11,942 nt of DNA from Collinsella sp. (GTDB lineage Bacteria; Actinomycetota; Coriobacteriia; Coriobacteriales; Coriobacteriaceae). Both the position numbers and the translations under genes were made by a program. Location of the stretch: positions 1 to 11,942 of the forward strand of contig JAIHVJ010000139.1 of NCBI GenBank assembly GCA_022720335.1, read 5' to 3'. Positions 1 to 6,982 of the stretch are shown piece after piece. Numbering within the stretch: position 1 is the stretch's first letter; every line of letters starts with the position of its first letter. The notes below the pieces were generated by a model. The model ran no database searches. It was not told the DNA's origin and saw only the letters and a list, made by a program, of their open reading frames with translations.

Positions 1-349
1 CTAGATAAACCGTTGGAAGGATACGCCGCTCACCGAAAACCACCACCGTCCACCGACTCATTAACACAACGTTCATATTTGACCCACAACAAAACGGCCA
101 CGATCCCAAACGGGACCGCGGCCGCAACAGTCGTAAGGCGAGAAGCACCAAATGCGCCGCCGGGACAAACCCCATCCAAAACGCGCGAAGCGCACTTTAT
201 CCCCTTCAGCCCCAATTCCTGAAGGCCGAGGACGAAGGGGCCCGACGGGTTTCTCTCTGAATGCATTCCGCAGCACGAAGCCCTTTCCAAACGCGCGAAG
301 CGCGCCATTATTCCCCCAGCCAGTAATCCGCCGAAGACCGGACATCGCA
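1..349. other. Intergenic stretch without a supported gene
   Basis: This is the left edge, beyond the 3' end of ppc and its palindrome. Open frames occur on both strands because the DNA is GC-rich, but none has a convincing ribosome binding site, a recognisable protein motif, or a length beyond about 105 codons. One minus-strand frame (308-30) has a short hydrophobic run, but I do not recognise it. The visible structure is repetitive: the 13-mer acgcgcgaagcgc occurs at 181-193 and again at 291-303, and both copies can fold as a four-base-pair stem with a GAA loop. Around 264-303 the sequence resembles the left inner part of the palindrome at 350-476. I read this as non-coding DNA with degenerate repeat copies. 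Confidence 0.5.
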
Positions 350-476
350 GGGCCCGCCATCAGTTTACTTTTAGGCACACTCCGCAGGACGCAAGAAGCC
401 CTCGCCGCACGAAGTGCGCAGCGAGGGCTTCTTGCATGTCCGAGGACGTGCCTAAAAGTAAACTAATGGCGGGCCC
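350..476. repeat. Long nested palindrome (about 127 bp) downstream of ppc
   Basis: The outer arms at 350-378 and 448-476 are 29 bp each and complementary at 28 positions (one g/a difference at 361-362 versus 464-465). Inside them 387-390 pairs with 438-441, and 391-405 pairs perfectly with 421-435 (core gcaagaagccctcgc). The tip folds again as cgcac-gaa-gtgcg at 406-418. The whole block can therefore form one long, almost continuous hairpin on either strand. It lies 21 bp after the ppc stop codon, so it may end or protect the ppc transcript, although no long U-tract follows the outer stem. Other readings are a small non-autonomous mobile element (MITE-like) or a REP-like intergenic repeat. 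The hexamer ccggac occurs at 338-343 and 475-480, near the ends, but it overlaps the right arm and is weak evidence for a target duplication. Confidence 0.85.
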
Positions 477-497
477 GGACGACTACAGGGCTATCGA

Positions 498-3323
498 TTA
501 CCCCGTGTTCTGCAAACCTGCCGAGACGCCGGTCACAGTCGAAAGAATCAGGCTCATGTACTCGGCCTTCTTCTCCTCGGCCATCTCGTCCTGGTTCATA
601 CGCACCTCGCGAAGGGCGCGGACCTGGGCGATGGACAGGGCGTCGACGTAGGGGTTACGTACACGGACGGCGCAGCCGAGCACGCGACGGCGCTGCAGCG
701 GCCACTCGTCACCGACGATGGCAAGGACCCACTTACGCGTGAGCTGCATCTCGGTAAAGACCTTCTCGGACAGATCCTGGCGGTCGCCCAGGTGCAGATA
801 CATCTTGGCGATGCGCTGGTCGGTCTTGGCGATCGACATCTCGATGTTGTCGATAAAGGTGCGGAAGAACGGCCACTCCTGGTAGGCAGCCTTGAGCTGG
901 TCAAGATCGCCAAGCTGCTCGCAGGCGGTGCCCAGACCGTACCAAGCGGCCAGGTTAATGCGCGCCTGGCTCCAGCTGAAGATCCACGGGATGGTACGCA
1001 GGTCATCGAGCGACTTGGCGCCCAGACCGCGCTTGGCGGGACGCGAGCCGATCGGCAGCAGACCGACCTCGGTCAGCGGCGTCACGGTCGAGAACCACGG
1101 TGTAAAGTCCTCGGTGTTCAGCAGGTCCAGATAGCGTTCGTGGCTTGCGGTGTTGAGCTTCTCGGCCATATCCCAGAACTTCTGCGTGGTCTCGGTGTTG
1201 GTCTTCTCGACACTCGGGGCCGACTGCAAAAGCGTTGCGGCTGCAACGGACTCAACATGGCGCTGAGCCAGCGTGCGGTTGCCGTAACGGGCAAAGATGA
1301 CTTCGCCCTGCTCGGTAAGCTTAAAGAAGCAGTTGACCGAACCCTTGGGCTGCGCCAGCACGGCCTTGTTGGCCGGGCCGCCGCCACGGCCCACGGCACC
1401 GCCGCGACCGTGCATGAGCACCAGGTCGATATCGTTCTTCTCTGCCCACTTGGCGATGCGCTCCTGCGCGGAGTGCAGCGCGAGCATGGCCGTGGTAGGA
1501 CCGGCATCCTTGGAAGAGTCGGAATAGCCCAGCATGACCTCCATGCGGCGGTTGGTCTGGGCAAGGCGCTTTTGCACCACGGGCAGCGTAAGCATCTGAT
1601 CGAGCACGTCGACGCAGCCCTCGAGGTCCTCGAGCTGCTCGAACAACGGGATCACGTCGAGCTCGGGGACATCCTCCTCGTGTGCAAAGGACAGGTGCGC
1701 CAGCTCAAAGACGTCGGCCACATGCTGAGCGCTCTTGGTAAACGAGATGATGTAGCGGTGCGCCATCTTCTTGCCGTAGCGCTTTTGGATGGAGCCGATA
1801 GCGCGGAAGGTATCGATGACCTCGCGCGTCATGGGCTGCAGGTCGCCATGGATACCGTTCTCGTGGATATCCTTAAGGGCGCGGGCATGCACCACGGAGT
1901 GCTGACGGAACTCCATCTCGACCATATGGAAGCCGAAGGACTCGACCTGCCAGATGATGGTTTGGACCGGGCCGTAGGCAGCACGGACGGCACCGCAGGC
2001 GGCCAGCGAACGCTGGACGACGCGCAGGTCATCCAGGAACTCGTCGGCGCTGTGGTACATGGTGTCGGTGATACGACGGACGGTGGCGTTCAGGCGGTCG
2101 GCCATGACGAGCATGACGGCGCGATGCGGCTCGTGCTCGGAGATCAGCTCGGCGCGGGCCGTGTAACGAGGGCTCATCTCGACCTGATGGTTCCACAGGT
2201 TAATGAGCTCGGCCGACGGCTTGCTGTAGGTAGCCTCGAGCGTGAGGTTGCGGCCGATGTGGCGGCACTTGTCCTCGAGCTTGAGCACCATGTGCGTAAA
2301 GTACTTGGCGGCGACCTCACGGCTCACCTTGGCGGTGACGTTGGGGTTACCGTCGCGGTCGGAACCGATCCAGCTGCCGGGATGGAAGAACGCCGGGCAC
2401 AGCGGCGGCACAGTACCGGCCTTGTCGCCCAGCACCCAATCGTCAAAACGACGATAGATAACGGGGATAACGTCGAACAGCGTGTTATCGAAGATGTCGA
2501 TGATGGTATCGGCTTCCTCGACCGGCGTGGGCTTCTTGAGCGCGATGGGACTCGTACGCACCAGGGCGTCGATCTCCTGCAGCATATGGCGCTCGTTCTC
2601 CACCAGGTCGGAGCCGCCCAGACGCGGACGCTCCTCCAGCAGGTTGGAGATACGGCGGATCTTGCCCTCGACGGCCTTACGACGGGCCTCGGTGGGATGT
2701 GCGGTAAAGACAGGGTGGAACTCGAGCTTGTCGAGCAGCTCGTTGGCACCCTCGACACCCAGCTCATTCACCAGCTGGTGATAGGCAACGGTAAGCTCGT
2801 TGGCAGGATCGACCTCGGTATCGGTCGACGCACCGGCCTCGCGCTCGCGCAGCTGCGCCACACGGTAGTTCTCCTCCGACAGGTTTGCCAGATGGAAAAA
2901 GCTCGTAAAGGCGCGAACGATGACCTGCTGCTTATCGAGCGGCAGGCTGTCGATCAAATCGACGACCTCACGAAATGCCACGGCAGTGGGCTCGTCGGCG
3001 GTGGGCACGCCCTGCTCGTCGACGGCTTCGTCGGCAGCGCAGGTACCGGGGTTGCCGGCATTGACCACAATCTCGGCTGTCAAAATCTTGTCGAACAGGT
3101 CCGCGATCTCGGGATCATACTCGCTAAGCACACGGCGCTCCAGGCGCAAGAACAGCGCCAGATTGTCGCGCAGCTCCTCGGGGATCTCGATCTCGGCGAG
3201 ACGCTCCCTGGACTCGGCATTCGAGCCGATTCGGTTAACGAGGCGGTTGACCACGGCAGCGACGCGCGCCGCGGCTTCGGGTACAGACTGGTTGCTTAGG
3301 TTCTCAGCCACGTTTCCTCCCAT
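498..3323 (-). CDS. ppc: Phosphoenolpyruvate carboxylase
   Basis: This cytoplasmic enzyme adds bicarbonate to PEP to make oxaloacetate, replenishing the C4 acids used for biosynthesis and fermentation. The 941-residue frame carries the hallmarks of the family: TAHPTE with the catalytic histidine (residues 207-212), SDRDGNPN (321-328), GYSDSSKD (599-606), and the glycine-rich HGRGGAVGRGGGP loop (638-650). It ends with the typical NTG C-terminus, so it is full length. It is longer than the roughly 880-residue E. coli enzyme, mostly because of N-terminal residues around 85-115 and 160-175. The start is ambiguous. The ATG at 3323 has an AAGGAGG only one base upstream, which is too close. A GTG four codons later (3311) has GGAGG four bases upstream and may be the true start (937 residues). 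It is probably transcribed alone from the TATAAT at 3356-3361. Confidence 0.97.
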   Translation of the reverse strand: MGGNVAENLSNQSVPEAAARVAAVVNRLVNRIGSNAESRERLAEIEIPEELRDNLALFLRLERRVLSEYDPEIADLFDKILTAEIVVNAGNPGTCAADEAVDEQGVPTADEPTAVAFREVVDLIDSLPLDKQQVIVRAFTSFFHLANLSEENYRVAQLREREAGASTDTEVDPANELTVAYHQLVNELGVEGANELLDKLEFHPVFTAHPTEARRKAVEGKIRRISNLLEERPRLGGSDLVENERHMLQEIDALVRTSPIALKKPTPVEEADTIIDIFDNTLFDVIPVIYRRFDDWVLGDKAGTVPPLCPAFFHPGSWIGSDRDGNPNVTAKVSREVAAKYFTHMVLKLEDKCRHIGRNLTLEATYSKPSAELINLWNHQVEMSPRYTARAELISEHEPHRAVMLVMADRLNATVRRITDTMYHSADEFLDDLRVVQRSLAACGAVRAAYGPVQTIIWQVESFGFHMVEMEFRQHSVVHARALKDIHENGIHGDLQPMTREVIDTFRAIGSIQKRYGKKMAHRYIISFTKSAQHVADVFELAHLSFAHEEDVPELDVIPLFEQLEDLEGCVDVLDQMLTLPVVQKRLAQTNRRMEVMLGYSDSSKDAGPTTAMLALHSAQERIAKWAEKNDIDLVLMHGRGGAVGRGGGPANKAVLAQPKGSVNCFFKLTEQGEVIFARYGNRTLAQRHVESVAAATLLQSAPSVEKTNTETTQKFWDMAEKLNTASHERYLDLLNTEDFTPWFSTVTPLTEVGLLPIGSRPAKRGLGAKSLDDLRTIPWIFSWSQARINLAAWYGLGTACEQLGDLDQLKAAYQEWPFFRTFIDNIEMSIAKTDQRIAKMYLHLGDRQDLSEKVFTEMQLTRKWVLAIVGDEWPLQRRRVLGCAVRVRNPYVDALSIAQVRALREVRMNQDEMAEEKKAEYMSLILSTVTGVSAGLQNTG

Positions 3324-3355
3324 TCCTCCTTCTATGCACGTAACATGCGGTATTC

Positions 3356-3361
3356 ATTATA
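3356..3361 (-). promoter_or_regulatory. -10 box of the ppc promoter
   Basis: Read on the minus strand, these six bases are a perfect TATAAT, placed about 32 bases before the first possible ppc start and followed by the AAGGAGG ribosome binding site. A start of transcription near 3349 would give a leader of about 25 bases. No good -35 match is seen 16-18 bases upstream, which suggests dependence on an activator or a weak basal promoter. The half-sites described at 3369-3457 overlap the expected -35 region. Confidence 0.65.
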
Positions 3362-3368
3362 GGCGCTT

Positions 3369-3457
3369 GAGAAATACTTTCGACACTGATTGCGCTTTAC
3401 CACACAAAAGTATTTTCTGCATCGCAAAGGTTTTTGCCCTAAATGGTCGTATTTCTC
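3369..3457. promoter_or_regulatory. Repeated half-sites upstream of ppc (possible operator)
   Basis: The nonamer gagaaatac at 3369-3377 and its exact reverse complement gtatttctc at 3449-3457 flank this stretch. A third, similar site, gtattttctg, lies between them at 3410-3419. The middle site also forms a local nine-base inverted repeat with the first (aaatacttt at 3372-3380, aaagtattt at 3407-3415). All of them sit just upstream of, or over, the -35 region of the ppc promoter. I infer binding sites for a regulator, perhaps with DNA looping; I cannot name the protein, and no regulator gene is adjacent. Confidence 0.4.
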
Positions 3458-3473
3458 GGTGGGCGGCATACGT

Positions 3474-3511
3474 AAACGGGGGCATTCCGCATAAAAGCGA
3501 AACACCCCCGT
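3474..3511 (-). terminator. Probable terminator after hisS
   Basis: On the minus strand, a seven-base GC-rich stem (acggggg at 3476-3482 pairing with cccccgt at 3505-3511) encloses a second, shorter stem made of ttcgc and gcgg(a)a. It is followed by only three Ts, at 3476-3474. It lies about 58 bases after the hisS stop codon and upstream of the ppc promoter, which is the right place for a rho-independent terminator, although the U-tract is short. Confidence 0.55.
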
Positions 3512-3568
3512 AACAATCGCTCTCCATGAGCAGGGCACGTTAGCAGGCCCGAAGCTCAAAAAGATGCG

Positions 3569-4882
3569 CTACAGGCGCTCGCGAACCGCCTCGACGACGT
3601 TGTCCAGATCGGCGAGCACCTCGTCATGGCTCTGCATGTCGCGCACTTTGACCTTGCCGGCGGCAAGCTCGTCGCCACCCAGGACCAAGATGAGCTTGGC
3701 GCCTACCTTATCGGCTTGCTTAAACTGGGCCTTGAGCGAACGACCCTGATAGTCGGCCTCGGTCACGATACCTGCGGCGCGAAGCTCCTGCGTAATGGCA
3801 AAGACGTTCTGACGCAGCTCCTTGCCGGCGTTGGCGACATAGACGCACGGGGCCTCATCGGCACCCAAATCGCTGCCAAAGGCCTGCAGGGCCAGCAGGG
3901 CGCGCTCAAAACCGACAGCAAAGCCGACGCCCGCCGTGGGCTTGCCACCCTCGAGCTCGACCAGGCCATCGTAGCGGCCGCCGCCGCCGATGGAGCCGAC
4001 GCCGGCGCCAGGGGCCTCGACCTCAAAGACAGTACGGGTGTAGTAGTCCAGGCCGCGCACCAAGGTGGGATCCTCGACATACTCGATACCGGCGGCATCC
4101 AGATAGCGCTTGACCTGCTCGTAGTGCTCGCGGCACTCATCGCACAGGTTGTCACCCATCAGCGGAGCCTCGGCCATGATCTCGCGGCAGTGGTCGTTCT
4201 TGCAGTCGAAGGCACGCAGCGGGTTGAGCTCGGCGCGCTCGCGGCACTCATCGCACATCTCGTCGGCGTGATCGAGGATGAACTGCTTAACCTGCTCGCG
4301 ATAAGCCGGACGGCACTGGGCGTCACCCATCGAGTTGATGAGCAGACGAAGCTTGGAAAGATCGAAGCCCAGGCGCTTGTAGAACTCCATGAGCATGATG
4401 ATGCACTCGGCGTCTGCCGCCGGATCGGGAGCGCCGAGCCACTCGATGCCCACCTGGTGGAACTGGCGCAGGCGGCCCTTCTGGGGACGCTCGCCGCGGA
4501 ACATGGCCTCGGCGTAGTAAGCCTTAAACGGCGTGGAGCCCTGGGGCACCAGATTGTTCTCGACGACGGCGCGCACCACGCCGGCCGTGCCCTCGGGGCG
4601 AAGTGCCAGGCGCTGCTTGGGCTTGAGTTTGGTGTCGGTGCCCTCGGTAAAGACGCGCTCCAGGTTGGCACCGCTGAACACGCGGAACATTTCCTTGCGC
4701 ACGACGTCGGTCGACTGGCCGATACCGTGGACAAACACGTCAACCTGCTCGATCGCGGGCGTCTCGATGGGTTTAAAACCAAACGGCTCGAACACGCCGG
4801 CCGCAATCTGCTGCATCTTTTGCCAGGCGCGCATCTCGGCGCCGATAAGGTCGCGGGTTCCCTCCGCCTTCTGTGCCTGCAT
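3569..4882 (-). CDS. hisS: Histidyl-tRNA synthetase
   Basis: This class II aminoacyl-tRNA synthetase charges tRNA-His with histidine in the cytoplasm. The 437-residue product shows the expected order: the EGTRDL start (residues 7-12), LRPEGTA (94-100), the motif 2 region FRGERPQKGRLRQFHQ (128-143), the HisA signature LVRGLDYYTRTVFE (274-287), the glycine-rich GSIGGGGRYDGLV (296-308), motif 3 GVGFAVGFERAL (318-329), and a C-terminal anticodon-binding domain from about 345. The insertion between motif 2 and HisA carries six cysteines in three pairs (210/213, 227/232, 247/250), which could bind a metal. I chose the ATG at 4882 because GAAAGGTG lies seven bases upstream. A TTG two codons earlier (4888) would leave almost no space to that site. 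A TATAAT at 4925-4930 is the likely promoter. Confidence 0.97.
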   Translation of the reverse strand: MQAQKAEGTRDLIGAEMRAWQKMQQIAAGVFEPFGFKPIETPAIEQVDVFVHGIGQSTDVVRKEMFRVFSGANLERVFTEGTDTKLKPKQRLALRPEGTAGVVRAVVENNLVPQGSTPFKAYYAEAMFRGERPQKGRLRQFHQVGIEWLGAPDPAADAECIIMLMEFYKRLGFDLSKLRLLINSMGDAQCRPAYREQVKQFILDHADEMCDECRERAELNPLRAFDCKNDHCREIMAEAPLMGDNLCDECREHYEQVKRYLDAAGIEYVEDPTLVRGLDYYTRTVFEVEAPGAGVGSIGGGGRYDGLVELEGGKPTAGVGFAVGFERALLALQAFGSDLGADEAPCVYVANAGKELRQNVFAITQELRAAGIVTEADYQGRSLKAQFKQADKVGAKLILVLGGDELAAGKVKVRDMQSHDEVLADLDNVVEAVRERL

Positions 4883-4924
4883 GGGCAAACACCTTTCTTT
4901 TGTATCGCGTCATAGGTAGTGGAC

Positions 4925-4930
4925 ATTATA
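4925..4930 (-). promoter_or_regulatory. -10 box of the hisS promoter
   Basis: The minus strand reads a perfect TATAAT here, 42 bases before the hisS ATG. The implied leader is only about 35 bases long, enough for a ribosome binding site but far too short for a T-box or attenuator. No clear -35 match is visible; the bases upstream are GC-rich. Confidence 0.6.
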
Positions 4931-5037
4931 CGGCACAAAGCAGCAACGCGGCGGCGCGCCTGACCGAACGAGTCCCCATACCCTCGTTTGATCTGTTGGG
5001 GACGGAGGAAAAGGGATCGTCCTTTGGCCTGCGGCGA

Positions 5038-5083
5038 CCTTGGAAACCGAATGATGGTACGAGCATCCATTCGGCTTCCAAGG
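5038..5083 (-). terminator. Stable hairpin after the M20-MFS gene, possible terminator
   Basis: The arms 5038-5053 (ccttggaaaccgaatg) and 5068-5083 (cattcggcttccaagg) pair at 15 of 16 positions around a 14-base loop. The hairpin starts 45 bases after the stop codon of the M20-MFS frame, in the gap before hisS. No U-tract follows on either strand, so it may act as a transcript-end stabiliser or a rho-dependent end rather than a classic intrinsic terminator. A second, weaker stem, gtcccca/tggggac, is at 4972-4978 and 4997-5003. Confidence 0.45.
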
Positions 5084-5127
5084 CGGCCACGGACAGAACG
5101 GGACGAACAGAAGAGAGCGACGGACGT

Positions 5128-5577
5128 CTACTCCCCCGCCACGCACGCGCGCAGCTTGGCGGCGATGGGCTCGGATGCCAGCAGGAACACGAGCATGACC
5201 ACGGAGCACGCCAAGCACACGATCCAGGTGCTCGCAAAGGAGCCCGAGACGGCAAAGAGCACGTAGACCTGCCACAGCTCACCGACAAAGCTCATGCCGG
5301 CAAGCACCGCCGAGGTAGCGATAACGGTGAGCGAGCCCAATACGCGGCCACTCACCTTATCGGCAACATGGCCGATAACGAGCGAACCCACGACGCTCAC
5401 TACGGTGGAGATGGCATTGGAGATGTTGTACTGCGCAAGGGAAATGCCCAGGTCGCTGACGATCAGCGGCTGGAACATGCTCATGCAGTTGACGAAAATC
5501 GTGTAGCACGTGGCCATGATCACGAAGCCGGAGGCCACCACGAGCCAGCCGGGGAAGAACTTACGCTGCTGGGGCAT
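5128..5577 (-). pseudogene. Internally deleted MFS transporter (tail of the fusion)
   Basis: This part begins at an in-frame ATG (5575-5577) with no visible ribosome binding site and codes for 149 residues, against about 400-430 for a normal MFS protein. Three clear membrane segments (about residues 441-462, 482-500 and 510-528 of the fusion) and the GHVADKVSGR loop match the N-terminal helices 1-3 of an OFA-like MFS member. The fourth, QVYVLFAVSG, runs straight into SFASTWIVCLACSVVMLVF and a short polar tail, which reads like the last helix and C-terminus of such a transporter. I infer loss of helices 5-11 (roughly 280 codons) near 5240-5260, in frame. A five-helix product cannot transport in the usual way. 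Confidence 0.7.
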
Positions 5578-6867
5578 CCGGTGGTCGGCGATATAGCCCA
5601 AAGCGACGGCGGTATAGGCCGCGGCGCCGAGCGGCAGCTCGGCATCGTTAAAACGTGCCTTGGGATGGTGCTGGGCAAAGCGTTCGTCCGTGTCGGTTAC
5701 GGCCGCGCCCACGGTAAAGTACGCACTCGGAATCTCGCTCGAGATAAGCGCAAAGTCCTCACTCGCCATGGCATGGAAAAGCGGCAAGAAAGCCGCCTTG
5801 GGCAGCACTGCGCCCACGTAGCCAAGCGACGCCTGAGTCATATCGCTGTCGAGTACAAGCGGCGGAACATCCGAAAGCGTCTCGATGGTCGCCGGCGTAC
5901 GATAGGTCGTAGCAACGCCGTTAACGACCTCCGCGATGCGGGTCTTTAGGTGAGCCATGAGCTCAACATCAAAGCCGCGCAGCGTTCCCTCGAGCACGCA
6001 GGTGTCGGGGATGACGTTGGCCGCCAAGCCGCCGGCGAACTTACCAACGGTAAGTGCGACTTCCTTGGCCGCCGGCACCTCGCGGGAGATAAGCTCCTGG
6101 AGCGCCAGGTGCACGTGGACGCCGGCCGTGATGGGGTCGATGCAGATCTCGGGGCTGGAACCGTGGCCGCCCTTGCCCTGGAGCGTGATGCGGAAACCGT
6201 ACACACCCGAGAGCGCCGGGCTGCCGTAGAGCACCAGGCCAAGCGGCGACTGGCTGTTGACATGCATGGCAAAGGCCGCCTGAGGGCGCGGGTTCTCGAG
6301 CAAGCCGTCGGCGATGGCAGCGCGTGCTCCCTCAAAGGTCTCCTCGCCCGGCTGGAACAGCAACTTGACGGTAGCGTTGGCCTCCACAAGCTCGGCCTCG
6401 CGGGCCTTGAGCAGGCGCGCCGCACCAAGCAGGGCCGTCGCGTGCATATCGTGACCGCAAGCATGCATGCAGCCATTGGTGGATGCAAAGGGCTCGCCGG
6501 ATTCCTCGACAACGGGAAGGGCATCCATATCGCCTCGGAGCATGACGACCGTTCCGGCCTGCTCGTCCTTGCACGTGCCATTGCCCTGAGCGGCCGCACC
6601 GGCACCGATCAGGCCAACGACGCAGGAACCGTCGACTAGCGTGGTATGGGGGATGTCCATCTCGTCCAGACGTGCCTGGATATAGGCAGACGTCTGCGGA
6701 AGATTGTTACCCAGCTCGGGCATCTGGTGTAGATCGTGTCGCCATGCAGCGAGCTCGTCTGCAAAAGCCTGAGCTTCTGCGACAAGACCGTCACCGATAG
6801 CGGCCTGCGCCGCCGCGGTGGCCTGGGGCGCTGGTTGCGGTTGAAAATCGGACAGAGCTGATGCCAT
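5128..6867 (-). CDS. M20D-family amidohydrolase fused in frame to an MFS remnant
   Basis: Residues 1 to about 428 of the 579-residue product form a complete M20D metallo-amidohydrolase, a family that removes acyl groups from amino acids or cleaves hippurate-, N-acetyl-diaminopimelate- or aminobenzoyl-glutamate-like amides. Metal and catalytic motifs are intact: WRHDLHQMPELG (42-53), GDMDALP (112-118), HACGHDMH (135-142), FQPGEE (171-176), the dimerisation loop GKGGHGSSPE (231-240), SEDF (369-372), and HHPKARFNDAELPLGA near 400-415. Without a stop, the frame then runs into MPQQRKFFPGW, the typical start of an MFS transporter, at residue 431. The start ATG at 6867 is set by GGAGG six bases upstream. 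The substrate cannot be told from sequence. The tail probably anchors the enzyme in the membrane if it is made as one chain; whether the join is natural or a mutation is uncertain. Confidence 0.88.
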   Translation of the reverse strand: MASALSDFQPQPAPQATAAAQAAIGDGLVAEAQAFADELAAWRHDLHQMPELGNNLPQTSAYIQARLDEMDIPHTTLVDGSCVVGLIGAGAAAQGNGTCKDEQAGTVVMLRGDMDALPVVEESGEPFASTNGCMHACGHDMHATALLGAARLLKAREAELVEANATVKLLFQPGEETFEGARAAIADGLLENPRPQAAFAMHVNSQSPLGLVLYGSPALSGVYGFRITLQGKGGHGSSPEICIDPITAGVHVHLALQELISREVPAAKEVALTVGKFAGGLAANVIPDTCVLEGTLRGFDVELMAHLKTRIAEVVNGVATTYRTPATIETLSDVPPLVLDSDMTQASLGYVGAVLPKAAFLPLFHAMASEDFALISSEIPSAYFTVGAAVTDTDERFAQHHPKARFNDAELPLGAAAYTAVALGYIADHRMPQQRKFFPGWLVVASGFVIMATCYTIFVNCMSMFQPLIVSDLGISLAQYNISNAISTVVSVVGSLVIGHVADKVSGRVLGSLTVIATSAVLAGMSFVGELWQVYVLFAVSGSFASTWIVCLACSVVMLVFLLASEPIAAKLRACVAGE

Positions 6868-6897
6868 AGAAGCCCTCCAGTAACGTTTTTGCAGCAC

Positions 6898-6919
6898 GCA
6901 CTTTGATAGCGTAAAGTGC
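6898..6919. promoter_or_regulatory. Inverted repeat upstream of the M20 gene
   Basis: The arms gcacttt (6898-6904) and aaagtgc (6913-6919) form a perfect seven-base inverted repeat with an eight-base spacer, about 31 bases before the M20 start codon. This size and position suit an operator for a dimeric repressor, or a small leader hairpin. No clear -10/-35 pair could be fixed nearby, so the promoter itself remains undefined. Confidence 0.35.
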
Positions 6920-6945
6920 AAGGTACAACTGTAAGGGCATGACAT

Positions 6946-6970
6946 AAAAATGCCGCCCTGGGAGGGCGGC
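6946..6970 (-). terminator. Rho-independent terminator of the EamA gene
   Basis: On the minus strand, a perfect seven-base GC stem (gccgccc at 6952-6958 with gggcggc at 6964-6970) and a five-base loop are followed by TTTTTAT (6950-6944). It lies 13 bases after the EamA stop codon and separates this gene from the M20 gene downstream. Confidence 0.9.
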
Positions 6971-6982
6971 GCAACAAGTTGT

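Noticed and set aside
30..308. A minus-strand frame of 92 codons with one hydrophobic run in the left intergenic region
   Set aside because: It has no ribosome binding site and no recognisable family, and it overlaps repeated DNA; several frames of this length are expected by chance here.
350..476. A CRISPR array or tRNA/rRNA gene in the repeat-rich left region
   Set aside because: There are no regularly spaced direct repeats and no cloverleaf or rRNA-like sequence; the structure is one nested palindrome.
792..3299. A very long plus-strand open frame (835 codons) opposite ppc
   Set aside because: It is antisense to a clear PEP carboxylase. Its product is a low-complexity mix of Leu, Gly, Asp, His and Val without known motifs, as expected from the complementary frame of a GC-rich gene.
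3626..4915. A plus-strand open frame (429 codons) opposite hisS
   Set aside because: It is a shadow of hisS, with no motif and no ribosome binding site.
4889..5037. A possible T-box or attenuator upstream of hisS
   Set aside because: The TATAAT at 4925-4930 implies a leader of only about 35 bases, and no T-box core motif was seen.
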